A DNA stretch of 64,000 nucleotides from Saccoglossus kowalevskii (GCF_000003605.2 NW_003134346.1:181980-245979); one strand, 5' to 3'. Shown: positions 10,876 to 23,267, counted from the stretch's first letter. The notes: generated from the letters alone by a model not told the origin. Numbers and translations: made by a program.

Positions 10876-12850
10876 AGGTAATTAATATGCACGGGTTTCA
10901 GTGGCTTATACCAGAATACCTATAATCTGATGAGTGGTTGAAATATTTCAGAAAACCTAAAATTTGCTGATCAATATGCAAATCAGGTAATTAATATGCA
11001 CAGATTACAACTAGAAACTAATCAGGTTTGCACGTTACCCTAGATCATCTATGTAGCTAATTACTATGGAAATTAATGAATGTAAGTTATATGCAACATG
11101 GATTAGAAACATTATATTGACAAAAAAATTATAATTACAATTAATATCAAAGTTTTAAACTATATATATAATAAAATTAGACAGATGCAGGATATATTTA
11201 ATAATAAAATTCATGTCCCTAAATATCACATAAACTGTGGTATTCTCAAGCTCACTTATAGAATGTAACATGAACAGTCCCTGTTTGTATTATAGGTATG
11301 ATTACTAAGCCGATACTCATAATATCACCTGACATGTATGAGATATGGTTCTTTGTAACTACAGTTATTTGAACAAGATGGCCTCTAGTCACCCAGTTTG
11401 GATTTGATAGTGACTAATATGCATGTGCTTTTCTCTAATATGATGTTCGAATGTGATAGGACCAGACATTACAAAGATGCATTATTTAAATATTAATGGT
11501 CAGTTGTCGGCCACTTTGAACTCAATAACCATTGTGTTCAATGTACTACCAAGTTTAAACCACAATCGTCCATACACAACTGAAAACAAGTTCCGGAATA
11601 GTAATGACCATCTTCAATCGGATCATGCAACAAATTATGTACATCTGTCCAATATAATGTATGATGTATGCCTGAAGTTTGAATCAGTCCAACCATATGT
11701 GAGATATGGCTGTCTACGGATGGACCGATGCTCTCACACACGGGGAGGGGGCAATCAGTAAGGCTTGTTTGTACAGACTGCATCTAACTAAATGGACTAC
11801 TGTGTCAAATTTGACTGACATTAAACAAATTTCCAACATTTAATACTGACCAAACATCTGTCAGCAAAAGTTTTTACAATACACTTTCAATAACAGAACT
11901 TAGAAAGTAACTGTATAAACCCACATGTTCATTATGAAAAAATGGTCATTTTATAAGTGCGTAGGTGGGTTCCTTTCTGTTATACAACTTCAGGATACAA
12001 CATATGTGTATTTTATTTATATTTATATGTTTATTTTGATAATATTCAGCCATAGTATGAATCTAAAAAGGATTCCAGTGCATGTTGTTAACTTGATTTT
12101 AAGAATGAATTGAATGATTGTTTTACAAAGCAGAAGAAGTAACCTGCTATTAGGGATTAATTTAAGCATATATAGAAAATGAGTAAAATCACTCACAGGG
12201 CTGAACAGTAATGTTGGCAATATTTTGATAAGGATACCTTACTATATATTCTCAACTAATTCCAATCTTCCTGACATCTACATGCTGTAACTTTAGTCGA
12301 TCAATTGCTGTATGTAAATTAACTCTCAATTGCCACTGCATCATTGTTCACGTTCATACAATTTCCCGTCTAACAACACCTTGTGACGTATAGGGTAAAA
12401 ATAGACATACCACCCACAATTAGTAATTTTCGGTTTGACCCAATTATTACAAGGTCTTCATGTTACAGAAAATTGAGCTTATTATAACCACGGAAATTGG
12501 CCTTGAGTAATTAATTATCGAGGAAATTGGTCAAGCAAATGAATTAAATGTATATAACATCTATCTGTAGATTTTGTCTTCCGTGAAAAGTTCGACTGCT
12601 GGAATAATATTGCGATATGTTTAACTGTTTAAATACATAATCCTCCCGGGGATTTATGCAACAGAAATAATAAAGGCTTAGGTAGTATTGTTTGATTGTA
12701 TAGTAATGAAATCACTTATATAACGGTATACCTGTTGATTTATACCATGTTCATAATTCCTCATATAGTAACATTATTAAAAAAAAAAGATTGTTTGACC
12801 GGAAATTACTTGAATCCTCATTCACATATTCAATTATCTCACATTGACAA
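10876..12850. other. No gene supported
   Basis: AT-rich DNA. AATTAATATGCAC recurs at about 10879 and 10987 with nearby ATCAGGT phrases, suggesting more decayed repeat. Open frames here (such as 11453-11761 on + and its antisense partner) have no recognisable similarity and no supporting signals. Confidence 0.4.
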
Positions 12851-12877
12851 AATTAATTTAAGAACAATTGCACACCA

Positions 12878-12883
12878 TATAAA
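12878..12883 (+). promoter_or_regulatory. TATA box candidate of the PAN-like gene
   Basis: TATAAA lies 87 bp before the first ATG of the secreted-protein gene. A start site about 30 bp downstream would give a short leader. No other TATAAA lies closer. Confidence 0.4.
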
Positions 12884-12969
12884 GCCCAGGACAACTGCAA
12901 TTGTTCTACTCACAAAGGTAGGTAATAAGTGATTAGAACAGTCAGTAAAACTTTTGTATACCACTTGAA

Positions 12970-14610
12970 ATGAAGAGGTTGGAATTAGCCGTCTGTGTGG
13001 TGTTTCTTCTCATGAAGTCTGCGTCTGGTGAGTTGTGCCACTATGGCTATTCCTCTATAAAGATGACATGTCATGTTGTAGCTACAATCAATTATATATG
13101 TTCGGTATTGAATAATATCTGAATAGAATTCTTGTTGGCACTGTTTAATACATATTTCCCTTGCAGTAAGTTGTATTTTTTCTTACTTGGAATTATTTGA
13201 AAACAAATTATTCTAGGAGAATCCACCGTCGTTTAAATGTGTTTCCAGCACCTTCGCTCGCCTCCCTGTCGTCTATTTTTTCTTTTGTGCATGCGCAGTT
13301 CATGTTTCACTTATAATACACTCACTTGTCATAGTACTTTTTGAAAATAACCGATTTTTCGTCAGAGTTGGAAAAATTCTTCGCGTACTGCGACATTATT
13401 TAGCTGAAATTGTCAAATTTTTAGCTAAAAATGTATCTATTCAAGTATATGCGCGACTAACAAAACCATTTGACAGCTGACAACTTTGATACTTATTTGT
13501 ATTGTGGATACGTCTTGTGATTTCGAGATACTTTCATACCCCCAACAATTCATATTTACGTTGAAGTCAACCTTCTTCACTGCTTTCAGGTATTCACAGA
13601 ACCATTGACGGAATGTGGCACAAAGGTGGTCAGTATGTGATCCACGTAGAAAAGACACCACCGTATGTCGATATTAGATCGTCATCTGGCACTGGCTTAG
13701 AGGAAGATTGTGCTGAAATGTGCTATAGTGCCAGTACTTGTGAAACAATGATGTTTACTAAGGTACATGTTATGTGTCTTGGCAATATCTTGGGTTGAAT
13801 ATATGTGTAAAACATATTGTTAAATGCACGCAGATCACTGTTTCTTTGGGGGAACTTTCATTGCATATTCAAATATTACTCAATATATTCAAATATTAAA
13901 TATTACTTTTACACTGGTTGTAAGTGTCAACACTCGTGGGACATTTAGCACAAATATTACAACTAAAACTGAATTCAAAAAATTGTAAGTATTTGATGAA
14001 AAAGCAAAGTAGTTTGTTAGAAGTGTACCATTTCAGTCCACATAATATAAACGTACGGAGTCCAATTATAATTTTTTGACACAAACTATATTTACACGAA
14101 GAATTTTAAAAGTGATGCCTAAATGTCTAAGATGGCAAATCCATAAAATTCATAAAACTCACAATGATAATAATTGGAGACGCCTAGTCCCGAATCGCAT
14201 GGCTCTGCGTCATTTTCTATTTCGGTGAAATGAGTAGTACATTCGGAAACTGAAATCTACTTTATGGAGTACATACGTGTATGCGATGGACCAATATATT
14301 TAATAGATTTGTTTGTTTACTGGTTAATTGTTTCCGTTGTAAATGTACTCATAGTATGACTTTGATAACACAGCAAAATTATTTACTTAAAATACATAAC
14401 AGTAAACACAAGAGCAATAATGTGCCATGATTATTTGATGAAATCCCATAGATTAGAAGCTTCCATTAACTCTTTCAAAACGAAATTTTTTCGTTATTCC
14501 TCACCAGGCGTTAGGAGACGTTGAGACTTGTTTTCTTTTTGACAAGAAGTTCAGTGAACTTGAATCCTTCTTCTGCGAAAGTGGCGGTCTGCTCTGCTCC
14601 GAGATATGGG
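12970..14610 (+). CDS. Secreted PAN/apple-like domain protein (first three exons)
   Basis: Coding exons 12970-13027, 13590-13762 and 14508-14610 join in frame with consensus GT/AG borders (gtgagt, gtacat, gtaagt donors). Exon 1 gives a classic signal peptide: MKRLEL, a hydrophobic core (AVCVVFLLM), then SASG. The mature part has six cysteines, with CAEMCYSASTC, an MMFTK phrase and CFLFD in the order usual for PAN/apple domains. Such domains bind proteins or sugars outside the cell. The frame leaves exon 3 with one extra base, so at least one more exon is needed; I could not locate it. The start was chosen as the only ATG before the hydrophobic segment. The PAN assignment rests on cysteine spacing and is moderate. 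Confidence 0.5.
13763..14507. other. Intron of the PAN-like gene
   Basis: AT-rich intron between exons 2 and 3 (GTACAT donor, CACCAG acceptor). No further feature seen. Confidence 0.4.
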
Positions 14611-14619
14611 GTAAGTTAC

Positions 14620-14949
14620 TGCTATCGAACAGGAATGAAATAGTGCCTGGGCTTAACTTCACTCGTCCATAACTTTCTTTGACAAATAGCGCGTTATAAT
14701 ATCCAACACTGTCTATTTTATGTTCTGTAAAAAAATTATACTGGAGATCGTTGTTTATGTTACAGTGAAACTCCCCACGCAAGGATAAAACAAAGAACTG
14801 ACGATTCAATGGTTTCACAGTATATATGGTCGTAACACTACTGTTTTTTATTATACCTTGAACGGAAAAAAACACACTGAGGTCTCGATTTGCTTCTCTA
14901 ATATCGTTTACAAAGATCATGGGTGCAGCGGACACGATGGCTGATGAGA
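14620..14949 (-). CDS. Candidate phase 1-1 exon of an unknown extracellular protein
   Basis: On the minus strand a long pyrimidine tract ending TTCCAG (acceptor at 14950-14951) is followed by an open stretch of 330 nt that ends at a GTAACT donor (14619 downward). Entering and leaving phases are both 1, giving a 110-residue module, the usual form of shuffled extracellular domains. The translation is mixed hydrophobic/polar with IYTV, FFVLSLRG and KLSPGTISF phrases, one NSS glycosylation site and a single cysteine. I recognise no family. It faces the plus-strand PAN-like gene and lies just past its third exon. It could be a chance frame, although the upstream stop is outside the predicted exon and the acceptor is good. 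Confidence 0.35.
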
Positions 14950-16553
14950 CTGGAACACAATTTGAGAGACAAAAAAAGTTACGTGACTCTCGCTCCCAGC
15001 GAGATTTCGGCGGTCATTTACGACTGAAATGTAATCTCATAGACAATAGTTTGTATATGGTGGCATCTCCATCCCACCAAGAGACGTTGCAAGGGATAAA
15101 CGACCTTTTATAAGTTTGACGCAGTTGCATGTTCCTCTCTTCCTATTGTCTTTGATATAACATAAATAAAACTGTAGTGTAACGTGTAACGCCTTATTGT
15201 CAATATAATAAATATTACAATACATATTACCCTCCGTTTTTATGGTACGTATCATCAATTCAATGTCCAAGCGTATTTCCGTAATTCGTTATATGTGTAG
15301 TTACCATGTTGTGTGCAGCAAACCCAACTGTTTTATTTCATGATAAAACAACATCACGGTGCATATAACAGTACTATGTGCACGTGGTTATGATCAATCG
15401 AAAGTAATTCATAGTATTATTGGTCTTATGTCGGGTCGCTCTTGAAACAATTGCCCGACTTTTACGAAAGTGTGATTTCTCGCCTTTATCATAACAAAAC
15501 AGCGCAATACATCATACTGCTTGTTGGGTGTGTTCTATTTTAGAACAAAATATTTCACATTCAAGTAATACATACAAATTACGGGTTCCACGCGATGTAT
15601 ACAATGCGGGAACAAAATTACACATTGTTTGCGCAAAAATCGAATGTATAATGTATTTAATTTGTCACACGAGTGTTGATGAATAATAATAATGATCAAA
15701 TTTGAATATTTTTTTTTATTTTGAATTTAATCTGTGAAAAGGGCGTAATGACGCGTCATCAAACTATATCTATATTACTAGAACCATCTATCTAATTTTA
15801 AACTTTGTTTGTGGGTAAATTGTAAAGACTGGAATTATTTATGAAACATTTACAAGATTATTCAAAATGTGCAAAAAAAACACATAGACATAACACCCAT
15901 CATGCATTATTAGCTAGAAAGAGATCTAGTAAACCAGGTCATCCCATCCACCGTGACAGTCTCCCATTTAAGGTTACACACCTGTATTAAACCTTCCATT
16001 GAAGCACATGTAAATTGCAAAAAATTGCCAAAAATACTGACATTCTAGTGATGATCCGAGATATCAATTTCACCATCTGATCAGGTGATTAGCCCAGCTG
16101 TTTTTATATAATTTTCTCAAAATATTAGCCAGTTTTGAACACATTAGAACTGAGAGCGCACTTCAATGACCGTAGCAGACAAGACACTGTTCCGAAAAAC
16201 TATCAACTCACTTTTGCTTTGAAAATTTCCACTTTGGTTATCCCTCTATCTAAGAAGATATAGAACCTCGGAAATTAATTCGCGGAGAAAATAAGGCCCA
16301 ACATTCCTCCAGTAGAAATTCTCATATTTTTCTACATTATCGAAGCTGTTGTACGATTACGAGTCGACACGCCGTCTGAAAGTCAAATCAGACACTCTGC
16401 CATATCCTGTACATATAAATGTGCCGAGTTTCAGCGCCACAATGCATTCAAAAAATATTTTACTTTGTTTTTTTTAAAGAATGTTGTTAAACTATTTATG
16501 CTAACGTAAAATATAAAAAAAATCAAGCTTTTAATACAATTATAAAAATATTA
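14950..16553. other. No gene supported
   Basis: AT-rich, short chance frames only. No repeat with a partner inside the window was recognised. Confidence 0.4.
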
Positions 16554-16721
16554 CCAGTTAAAACGGGGGAGCCGTCACCTGCGCATGCGTCAGATGGCCA
16601 TAGCGTGTCATACAGACAAGCGTTACCCATGAGCCTTTGCGTTTTCTAGCGTGTGTTGTTATCGTCGCTTGGGACTCAATTCCCGCCCGTGCGCAGGTGA
16701 CGACCCTCCCGCTTAAACTGG
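16554..16721. mobile_element. ~168-bp MITE-like element with ~33-bp terminal inverted repeats
   Basis: The left end (CCAGTTAAAACGGGGGAG..GTCACCTGCGCA) and the reverse complement of the right end (CCAGTTTAAGCGGGAGG..GTCACCTGCGCA) match over about 33 bp. The inside contains GACACGCTATGGCCAT on the minus strand and GAGTCCCAAGC. A related, diverged copy lies in the opposite orientation at 23747-23887. It stands directly before the LINE tail. No clear target duplication. Confidence 0.6.
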
Positions 16722-16732
16722 CACAAAACATT

Positions 16733-17320
16733 ATTGAATTTAAAATATTCATAAGACCATTTTTATTTAAAGCTAATCTGTACTCTGAGCCGGAAATCTG
16801 GCATAGGTCTTACTTCACTGTGTCTATAGTTCCTTATAAAACAGTCCAAAAAGACTGTTACAGGGAAGCATTGTGTCGCCTAAGAATTTCTGCCCATTGT
16901 CTACGTATTGAAACTGATAGAAAATTCCATAATACACGCACAGAAAGAGTTTGTATTTTATGTAATACCAATTGTGTAGAGGACGAGTACCATTTTTGCA
17001 TTATCTGTCCGTTTTTACCAAGAGTTGAGATCTAAATACATCCTTATTATTATACACTTCCCTCACCCGAAAAATTTATATCGCTATTACAATTACAAAA
17101 TGCAGTAATCTTGCGTAATATATCTAAATTTATTTTTCTCGCCACAAAAAAAAAACGTAATACAATTATTTTGGTCTGACATTTCATGTTCTTTTCATAT
17201 TTTCTTGTTCTTTTTCAGTCACTGTAAAATGACATTGTCCTCTGTTAAATGTTATGTAATTGCAATGAGTATACCTTGAGGACGGAGGCCTACAGTATTA
17301 TAAATAAATTTATTATTAAT
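16733..17320 (+). mobile_element. 3' end of a LINE (non-LTR retrotransposon)
   Basis: The frame from about 16733 encodes the C-terminal end of a LINE reverse transcriptase protein, with LCRLRISAHCLRIETDR then a Cys/His knuckle CILCN..EDEYHFCIIC, typical of CR1/L2/Jockey-group elements. An in-frame TAA at 17033-17035 interrupts it, but the same frame runs on (HPYYYTLPSPEKF) to a TGA at 17177-17179, so this copy is dead. A short 3' UTR ends in AATAAATTTATTATT. The 5' part is missing, as is usual for LINE insertions. Confidence 0.75.
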
Positions 17321-17879
17321 GCTGATCAATTTGATCAAAACCAGTGTAAATATGTCTGCTGACAATTTTACTTATCGACAAATATAGCGAAATAAAACAA
17401 GGGACTGCGTTGTGTCTTAGTGTTGTGGATTTACAAATTATTACGCAATACAGCAAATTGTTATTTCAATTCAGTGAAATCAAATCAAGTAATTAGGTAT
17501 TTCTACTTATTTGACATAAATACGCTGATTTTACATGACTTTCACTGTGGCTGATTTACCCATTCTGCAGTTTTGGTTCATCGTTAAAGCGTATGATGTG
17601 TAACAACTCTTCTGCCAGCCTAGTCCTCCCTCCCCCAAGTCCGTTAATAAGGCCTACAATAACCATGTGTCTGGTCGCCACTGTATAGCGCCCACTGTTG
17701 ACAAATTGATTGAACCTGAAATATATAACTTCAAATTTAAAGTATTTGTATTTTGGTTATCTCATAAATTTGTTTTCATGTGAAGTCGTAACATGTGGGA
17801 AAGAAGTTTTTATTATTGCTTGGGAAGCAAAAGTTCATTGAGGATGTCACCATTAGGTCGAGCATCACGTGACCGATCC
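17321..17879. other. Upstream region of PPP1R35
   Basis: AT-rich with GCGCCCACTGTTGAC at about 17698, a weak relative of the CTCF-like sites found further right. No open frame of note. Confidence 0.4.
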
Positions 17880-18005
17880 GTGAACCCTTGCGATAAAATG
17901 GCGGCTGCCTTGAAATCATGACCGTCTTTCTGTTTGGATGTCAGCTTGCTGTGAATACGCGACGCGTTAGTCACCACGAATAGGAATCGTAGATCAGAGA
18001 TTAAG
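17880..18005 (+). promoter_or_regulatory. TATA-less promoter and noncoding exon 1 of PPP1R35
   Basis: AAAATGGCGGC (17895-17905) is a near-perfect YY1 element of the kind found right at the start site of TATA-less housekeeping genes, with GCTGCC following. The sequence is GC-richer than its surroundings. A consensus donor AAG/GTATGA ends the exon at 18005. The ATG inside the YY1 site would open only a tiny upstream frame. I infer transcription starts a little before or at the YY1 site. Confidence 0.6.
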
Positions 18006-19399
18006 GTATGAACGACACTTTTGGTGTCTAGTGTTATTTCTAAGTAGGTATTTCAGCGTACCTCAGATGATCTGTACTGACTCGATCTAAGTCAGTCCAG
18101 AACGCGGTGAATCGGCGGCACACTTTTACAATTATTCACTAAATACATTTTAAGACCAGCTACATGTTTGCCGTATACCGGTGACACGGCGTGTTCACGA
18201 ATCTGTAAAACATTGTATATGTGACAAATAGTGCCACAGTATTTTTTTTTCAAAATTTTGAACACGTTGGCACGGTAATAGTATTGTGTCAACGGTCTCG
18301 TTCATGTTGGGACGTGTGGTTATTTGAGTAAGTCCCAACTTTTATGATGGAATAAGATATTCATTCTATTAAAACGATTCACAAAAGTTGTCTCGGTGAA
18401 CAATTTCAATCTTTACTAATATATTGTGAACATTGCATACACATTTTATGATCACATAAACACATCAATCATGATTATCCAATGAAGTCAGTTCAAGACG
18501 TTGACACACTGCTGTGACATAGGGGTGATGTTTATATTGGGATAGCCCTAAGTACAGTCCTGTTGGTTGGCCTCCTATCGCTGATCATTCGGCCTCCACA
18601 GTCCTAAGAAGTCGCATAGACGAGGGATTGAACACTATGTGAAGGGCTGTATGTTGTAATTTAAGAGACATTCAGCTTTGCAGCTAAAAAATAAGCAGGT
18701 CGATACATCAAACTATCCCAAATACCTTAACTGGAAGCAAAATTACAGAAGATTTCCCACTAGGGTCGATCAAATCATCATTTTTCAACGTCAACAGAAA
18801 ATATACGCCGCCATCTTGTTCTTGGCTTATTTTTATAAAACATTGTTTTGTTGCATAAAACTAGCTTCTTGTTGTTTATGAAAATGACAAATTTATGCTG
18901 TAACTGAGTGCCCACGTGAAGGCCCCTAGATAAGCTAAGTTGTGACTACCGGGTATTTTTGTTTTCTCTAAAATAAATTTTTTAATGTGACTACTAAATC
19001 GTAGTCACGCTATTTAGTTTTCAACTTTTCTTGTCTAACCACTTTGTGCACATTAGGAAATGTACACTAGTCGGCATATAGCAGTTTTATTTTGCATTAC
19101 AAGTGGCTATAGTCGGTCATCAGGTTTTTGCCACACACAGTGATGCATCATCTCAAATTTATTATTTTTATTCTTGCCACAAGTGTCTTTACGGAATGTC
19201 TATGTACATGTAAGGTCTGTGCTTAGTGGGACTGGCTAGTTATACACCTTAATGCCTATGGGTAGTAGTAGTGATTTCTGTAAACGTAGGCTATGTAAGT
19301 GATTAACATCCCTCATTAGAATTGACACACCTCCAATAAACACTTGCAAATGAATTCTAAAAGCGGCCTAATATTTAACAGTTTATATTTTCTTTGTAG
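18006..19399. other. 5' UTR intron of PPP1R35
   Basis: Intron from GTATGA to TTTCTTTGTAG. It contains only chance frames; no repeat recognised. Confidence 0.5.
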
Positions 19400-19449
19400 A
19401 TTGATAGTCTGGAGGTCATCTGAAGGTCATAACACATCATTCTGTTACC

Positions 19450-22400
19450 ATGTCTTCCCATGCTAGCTGTTTCCAAACAGAGAAATCCATCTACCCACCA
19501 GTGGTAAACAGAGAGGCTAAAGGTCATGGTGTTGTGTCAAGTTACGAAAAACATCTTTTATTGCATGACTTTGTGATTCCGTTGGTGCAAGACCAAGAAG
19601 ACTCTGACCCCCAACCACTGCCAACTCAGCATATACCGACCCCTATTCAGTGCGCTCCAGCCCCGACAAATGTCATGGGCGACCCTGATCTGTGTTTATC
19701 GCCAGAGCGTCCAGTTAAGAAAGTCTCGATCTCGCCTGGGAAACCGACAGTTCATAAGTTTCAAGCTGCCGATCCAGTGCATGAACCCGGGCTATCGAAT
19801 GGCAACTCTAAGCAATTAAGGAAATGCAGTCACTATCGTGGTGTTGACATTGACGTCAGACCTTTAACCGCGAAGTCGGTAGTCAGTAAAAAGGAACCGA
19901 GTCAAAGTAGCATCGCTTTGAAGGAAAACAAACAGTATCTCGGGAACCGAATCACGACTGACGATCGTGAATGTGAGCTCACCAAACCGGTATATCATTC
20001 TACTGTAGCACTGGGACAGCAACTCCAAACGTTGAAAGAAAATAGGTTTGATCCGCAGAGTGCTGTCATGAAAGTATTACAGTATTCCGAGGAGACGCAT
20101 CATGCCCTGAGTGAGCGAGTCGCAGAGACCGTCAATGTTCCAGTCCGTGAAAAGAAATACTCAGGTAAGAAGGTGTCGCAGTGCACCTAGTCAGTATTCT
20201 GTCAGGATCTGACAAGCTGACATCCATCAATATTGGTTATGTGTGTACAGTGAAAAAATCATCTAAAAAACAGACAGCTGAAAAATTATAGACTATTTAC
20301 ATGCAGTTATTATAACTTCTTGTGACATAACAAATCACAGTGTGTTTATTCATTTGGTGCACATAGACTGAAAAATATCAGAAAACATGCAGCTCATATA
20401 ATTACATGTAATAAAGTATCTTTTGTATGTGATCTGGAAATAATATGAGGTTATTACGAGGATACCTCAAAGTATGCACAAATACAGTACAGCTGGAGTA
20501 TCGACCGACTCACAACTTATTATTATACATGTACATGTTTTCTTTTCAAGGATACATCATTAGAATCCCGAAATCAAAAAAGTTTAGAACAGAATCGCAA
20601 ACTTCTTTGTGTGGAGTCTGGTCAAACCCTGATCGCGGCTATGTTTGTTTTTATTATTAGAGGACGCTCAAGCATGTAATCATTCCATATTTGGAATTCA
20701 TATTTCCTTATATGGTAGGATGAAAATACTCCGTAAAGTACCGCAAAATTGCGGCACGCTGTAACTTATGGTGTTACGGTGACAGATGTATAATAATTCT
20801 TTTTAACTTGATTATACACATACATGTACATGTACAAATTAATTAATTTAATCACGTTAAAACACAAATGTCTACTAGGATTGCATCAAGAGTGAGAGCC
20901 ACAAGTTTTATTTCTCTCTTAAAGTAGTGCTCCATTTTCGCCTGTTATCACATTCACTGTTTTCATCCATCTGTGTAACCATGATATTTGGTGACGAGAG
21001 AGAATGCAACTCTATGTGAGGGACCAAAACAAGCCTTGTGTCACTCTTGCTCATAACATGATATTAGTGGCTGATTGGTTTATTGTAGCATAGATTTGTC
21101 TTTGGAATATGTGTGGAGAAGTACACCAAACAAAAATATACATTATCCTGTATATAGCTGCAGGGCTTGAAGTTCAGAGTTAAAAAGCCACCCATTTTCC
21201 TAGGCAAAATTTTATTTATAGCATATAGACATAGTTCAGAGGAAATCTATATTTTTTCAAGAGCACCGAAGTAATTTTCAAGTTCAAGCCATGTAATTTG
21301 AACAAGTCAATTACAGGAGCTCTTGCTGCACACGTAAAAATAGTCACATGACCTCTGACATACTAGTATTGTTTTTATCTTTCAGGTCTTATTAGTGTAG
21401 ATGTACCCATTGAAGAAACAGTGAGTCATGTGATAGAGGAAAAGATGTCAAAGGTCAAGATCAGACCAGATAAGAAACCCAAGGTATGTACTGTAAAATC
21501 TCTAATTTAGACGTCACTCTAATTTAGGTGTCGGGGGAAGTGTGAAAGGTCTCAATTTGGTTCTAAGTTAGATGTCACGAAATGTTGAAAAAGTACAGCC
21601 AAAAAAATGTTGGTATTTTTACATGACAAAAATGTGCATCGGTTTTAATTTTGTTGGTAACGAAAAGTTTAGTCTAAAAAAAAATTTCAAATAAAACCAC
21701 AGAAATGCATTGCTTATATTTGTACATCTACCGTACTACCGGGGTAGTAAAAATGATCACTGTGTCGGTAGCGCAATTTGGTCATACTGTTTCACAAGTG
21801 TATAACTTGTTTTTGAAGTGTTGCAATTGTTGAGATTACTACTCAGTAGTGACTATAATAACGTATAAAAAAGGAATTTGTTGGATTGTCATGAAATGCA
21901 AGTCAAATTCAACTTTATATCATCGCAAGAGCATATTTTCGATCACTTGCAAACGCTCGATACGATACATTATCTGCCAAGTTTTTTTCAATACAAGTTG
22001 CTAATTAACCAATCAGAATGGATGTTGCCAACTTTTTCAAATTACCGTAGCACATCTAAATATGTTAATGAAAGTTCAGTGACCTCATTCAAACACAAAA
22101 AGGGAATGTTACCGATGTTGTAGTACAATTTTTTGGCATTGACTACATCATTTTTTTTCAATCAGGAAATTAGCTGTTTTCAAAAGAAAGAGCATTGAAG
22201 AAGAACTTAACACTTTTTCAGTGATGCATGTAACAGCTTATTGTCAAAACAAAGTTCACCCATTCACGCTAGCCTCAATAAACATCATATTATTGAGTAG
22301 GCATCAGTGACATTGAAAACCCTAAATTAGACTCTTCAGGCATCAGGAAAGATTGTAATGTTCAAAAAGTAAGGCCTAAATTTTACGGTAGGCAAAATGT

Positions 22401-23267
22401 ATAACCCGTGGGTTGGGAGGGTTTGAGCTCCAAAAACTTGAGGGCACTCAATTTCAAGGCCAAATCTTATAAAATGAGTATACCCCCAGTCGGTATAATA
22501 TAGAGATCTAAAAGGCCACCAAGCAAGGTGAACTAATGAACCAATTGCCTTTGATTCCCCCTGTGAAGATGATGGATTCATGTGCGTCACAAGAAAATAA
22601 TTTACATGATTTGTATTCATCACATGGGACACATTGTTTCTAATGCTTGGCATTGTAGTAAACCATTACTGTGGGAGAAACATTTCTCAATACCTCTGGT
22701 CAGCCAATCAGTTCCCTGATTGCCTCGCCTTCGATGCATCTTCAACATCAACTTTGCTGAATGATTTTTAAACCCAGATGTTATGTCTGTATTTTGAAAT
22801 CAACCAGTTGTAGCAAAGTAGTAAGACAATAAGCTAACTGGGGTATTCAAAAATGTTGTGCCCACAGTAAGTGTTTTATCCTTTTTTACCTTTCATTGGA
22901 ATCATAACATTACGAATGTAAAGTAAGACCAAGGCAAGTATGTAAAATTTTCTGTAGTCCTACCAGGCTAAATTTTGGAATAAAACATTCAATTTTATGT
23001 AAAAATATCCCAATGTACATCAAAAAATCTCCTCAAAATAATTGTGTTTTTCTTAAATAAATGAATAACTAGAATATCCGTCATATTCTATCTCTCTAGG
23101 AAGCAGAACCTGCAGCTCCAGATATCCTTGAATTTTTCACTCCTGATCTACAAGAAGAAACGGCACATTGGTGTAAGCCAGCTAAACTCTCAGTTCCTTT
23201 AGAGCTTGCCCCGGACACTATGGTGTTTGATCTATACAGACATATGCAGTGGTGGGAGCAGCATTAG
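19450..23267 (+). CDS. PPP1R35: Protein phosphatase 1 regulatory subunit 35 (PPP1R35) homologue
   Basis: Exons 19450-20164, 21386-21483 and 23100-23267 join in frame (GTAAGA and GTATGT donors, TTTCAG and CTCTAG acceptors) to 326 residues; mammalian PPP1R35 is about 253. The C-terminal half (from about residue 184) follows the human protein closely: STVALGQQL, then LSERVAETVNVPV, LISVDVPIEE and the tail FDLYRHMQWWEQ. PPP1R35 is a centrosomal protein that binds PP1 and supports centriole elongation. The N-terminal 180 residues are Pro/Ser-rich and poorly conserved. Human RVRF aligns with KVSI here (residues 91-94). The start is the first ATG in exon 2, shortly after the acceptor at 19400. Ubiquitous, YY1-driven expression is inferred. 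Confidence 0.85.
19851..19858. promoter_or_regulatory. Palindromic CRE TGACGTCA (inside coding exon)
   Basis: One of seven TGACGTCA copies in the window. This one lies in the PPP1R35 coding sequence, so it may be incidental. Confidence 0.25.
20165..21385. other. Intron 2 of PPP1R35
   Basis: AT-rich intron of 1,221 bp from GTAAGA to TTTCAG. The 20445-20660 open frame has no family resemblance and no splice support. Confidence 0.6.
21491..22388 (+). mobile_element. 898-bp mariner-like nonautonomous element, copy 2
   Basis: Bounded by TA on both sides (21489-21490 and 22389-22390). The termini are CTGTAAAAT on the left and ATTTTACGG on the right, an inverted pair, and CTAATTTAG also recurs inverted near the right end (CTAAATTAG). 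TA duplication with short inverted termini fits the Tc1/mariner group. It aligns with 8779-9610. It sits in PPP1R35 intron 3, its first base 7 bp after the last coding base of the 98-nt exon, leaving the GTATGT donor intact. No transposase frame. Confidence 0.7.
22389..23099. other. Rest of PPP1R35 intron 3
   Basis: AT-rich intron sequence. The pyrimidine-rich acceptor is TATCTCTCTAG. Chance frames only. Confidence 0.5.

Noticed and set aside
11453-11783. Plus and minus open frames overlapping each other
   Set aside because: Mutually antisense chance frames with no similarity and no splice borders.
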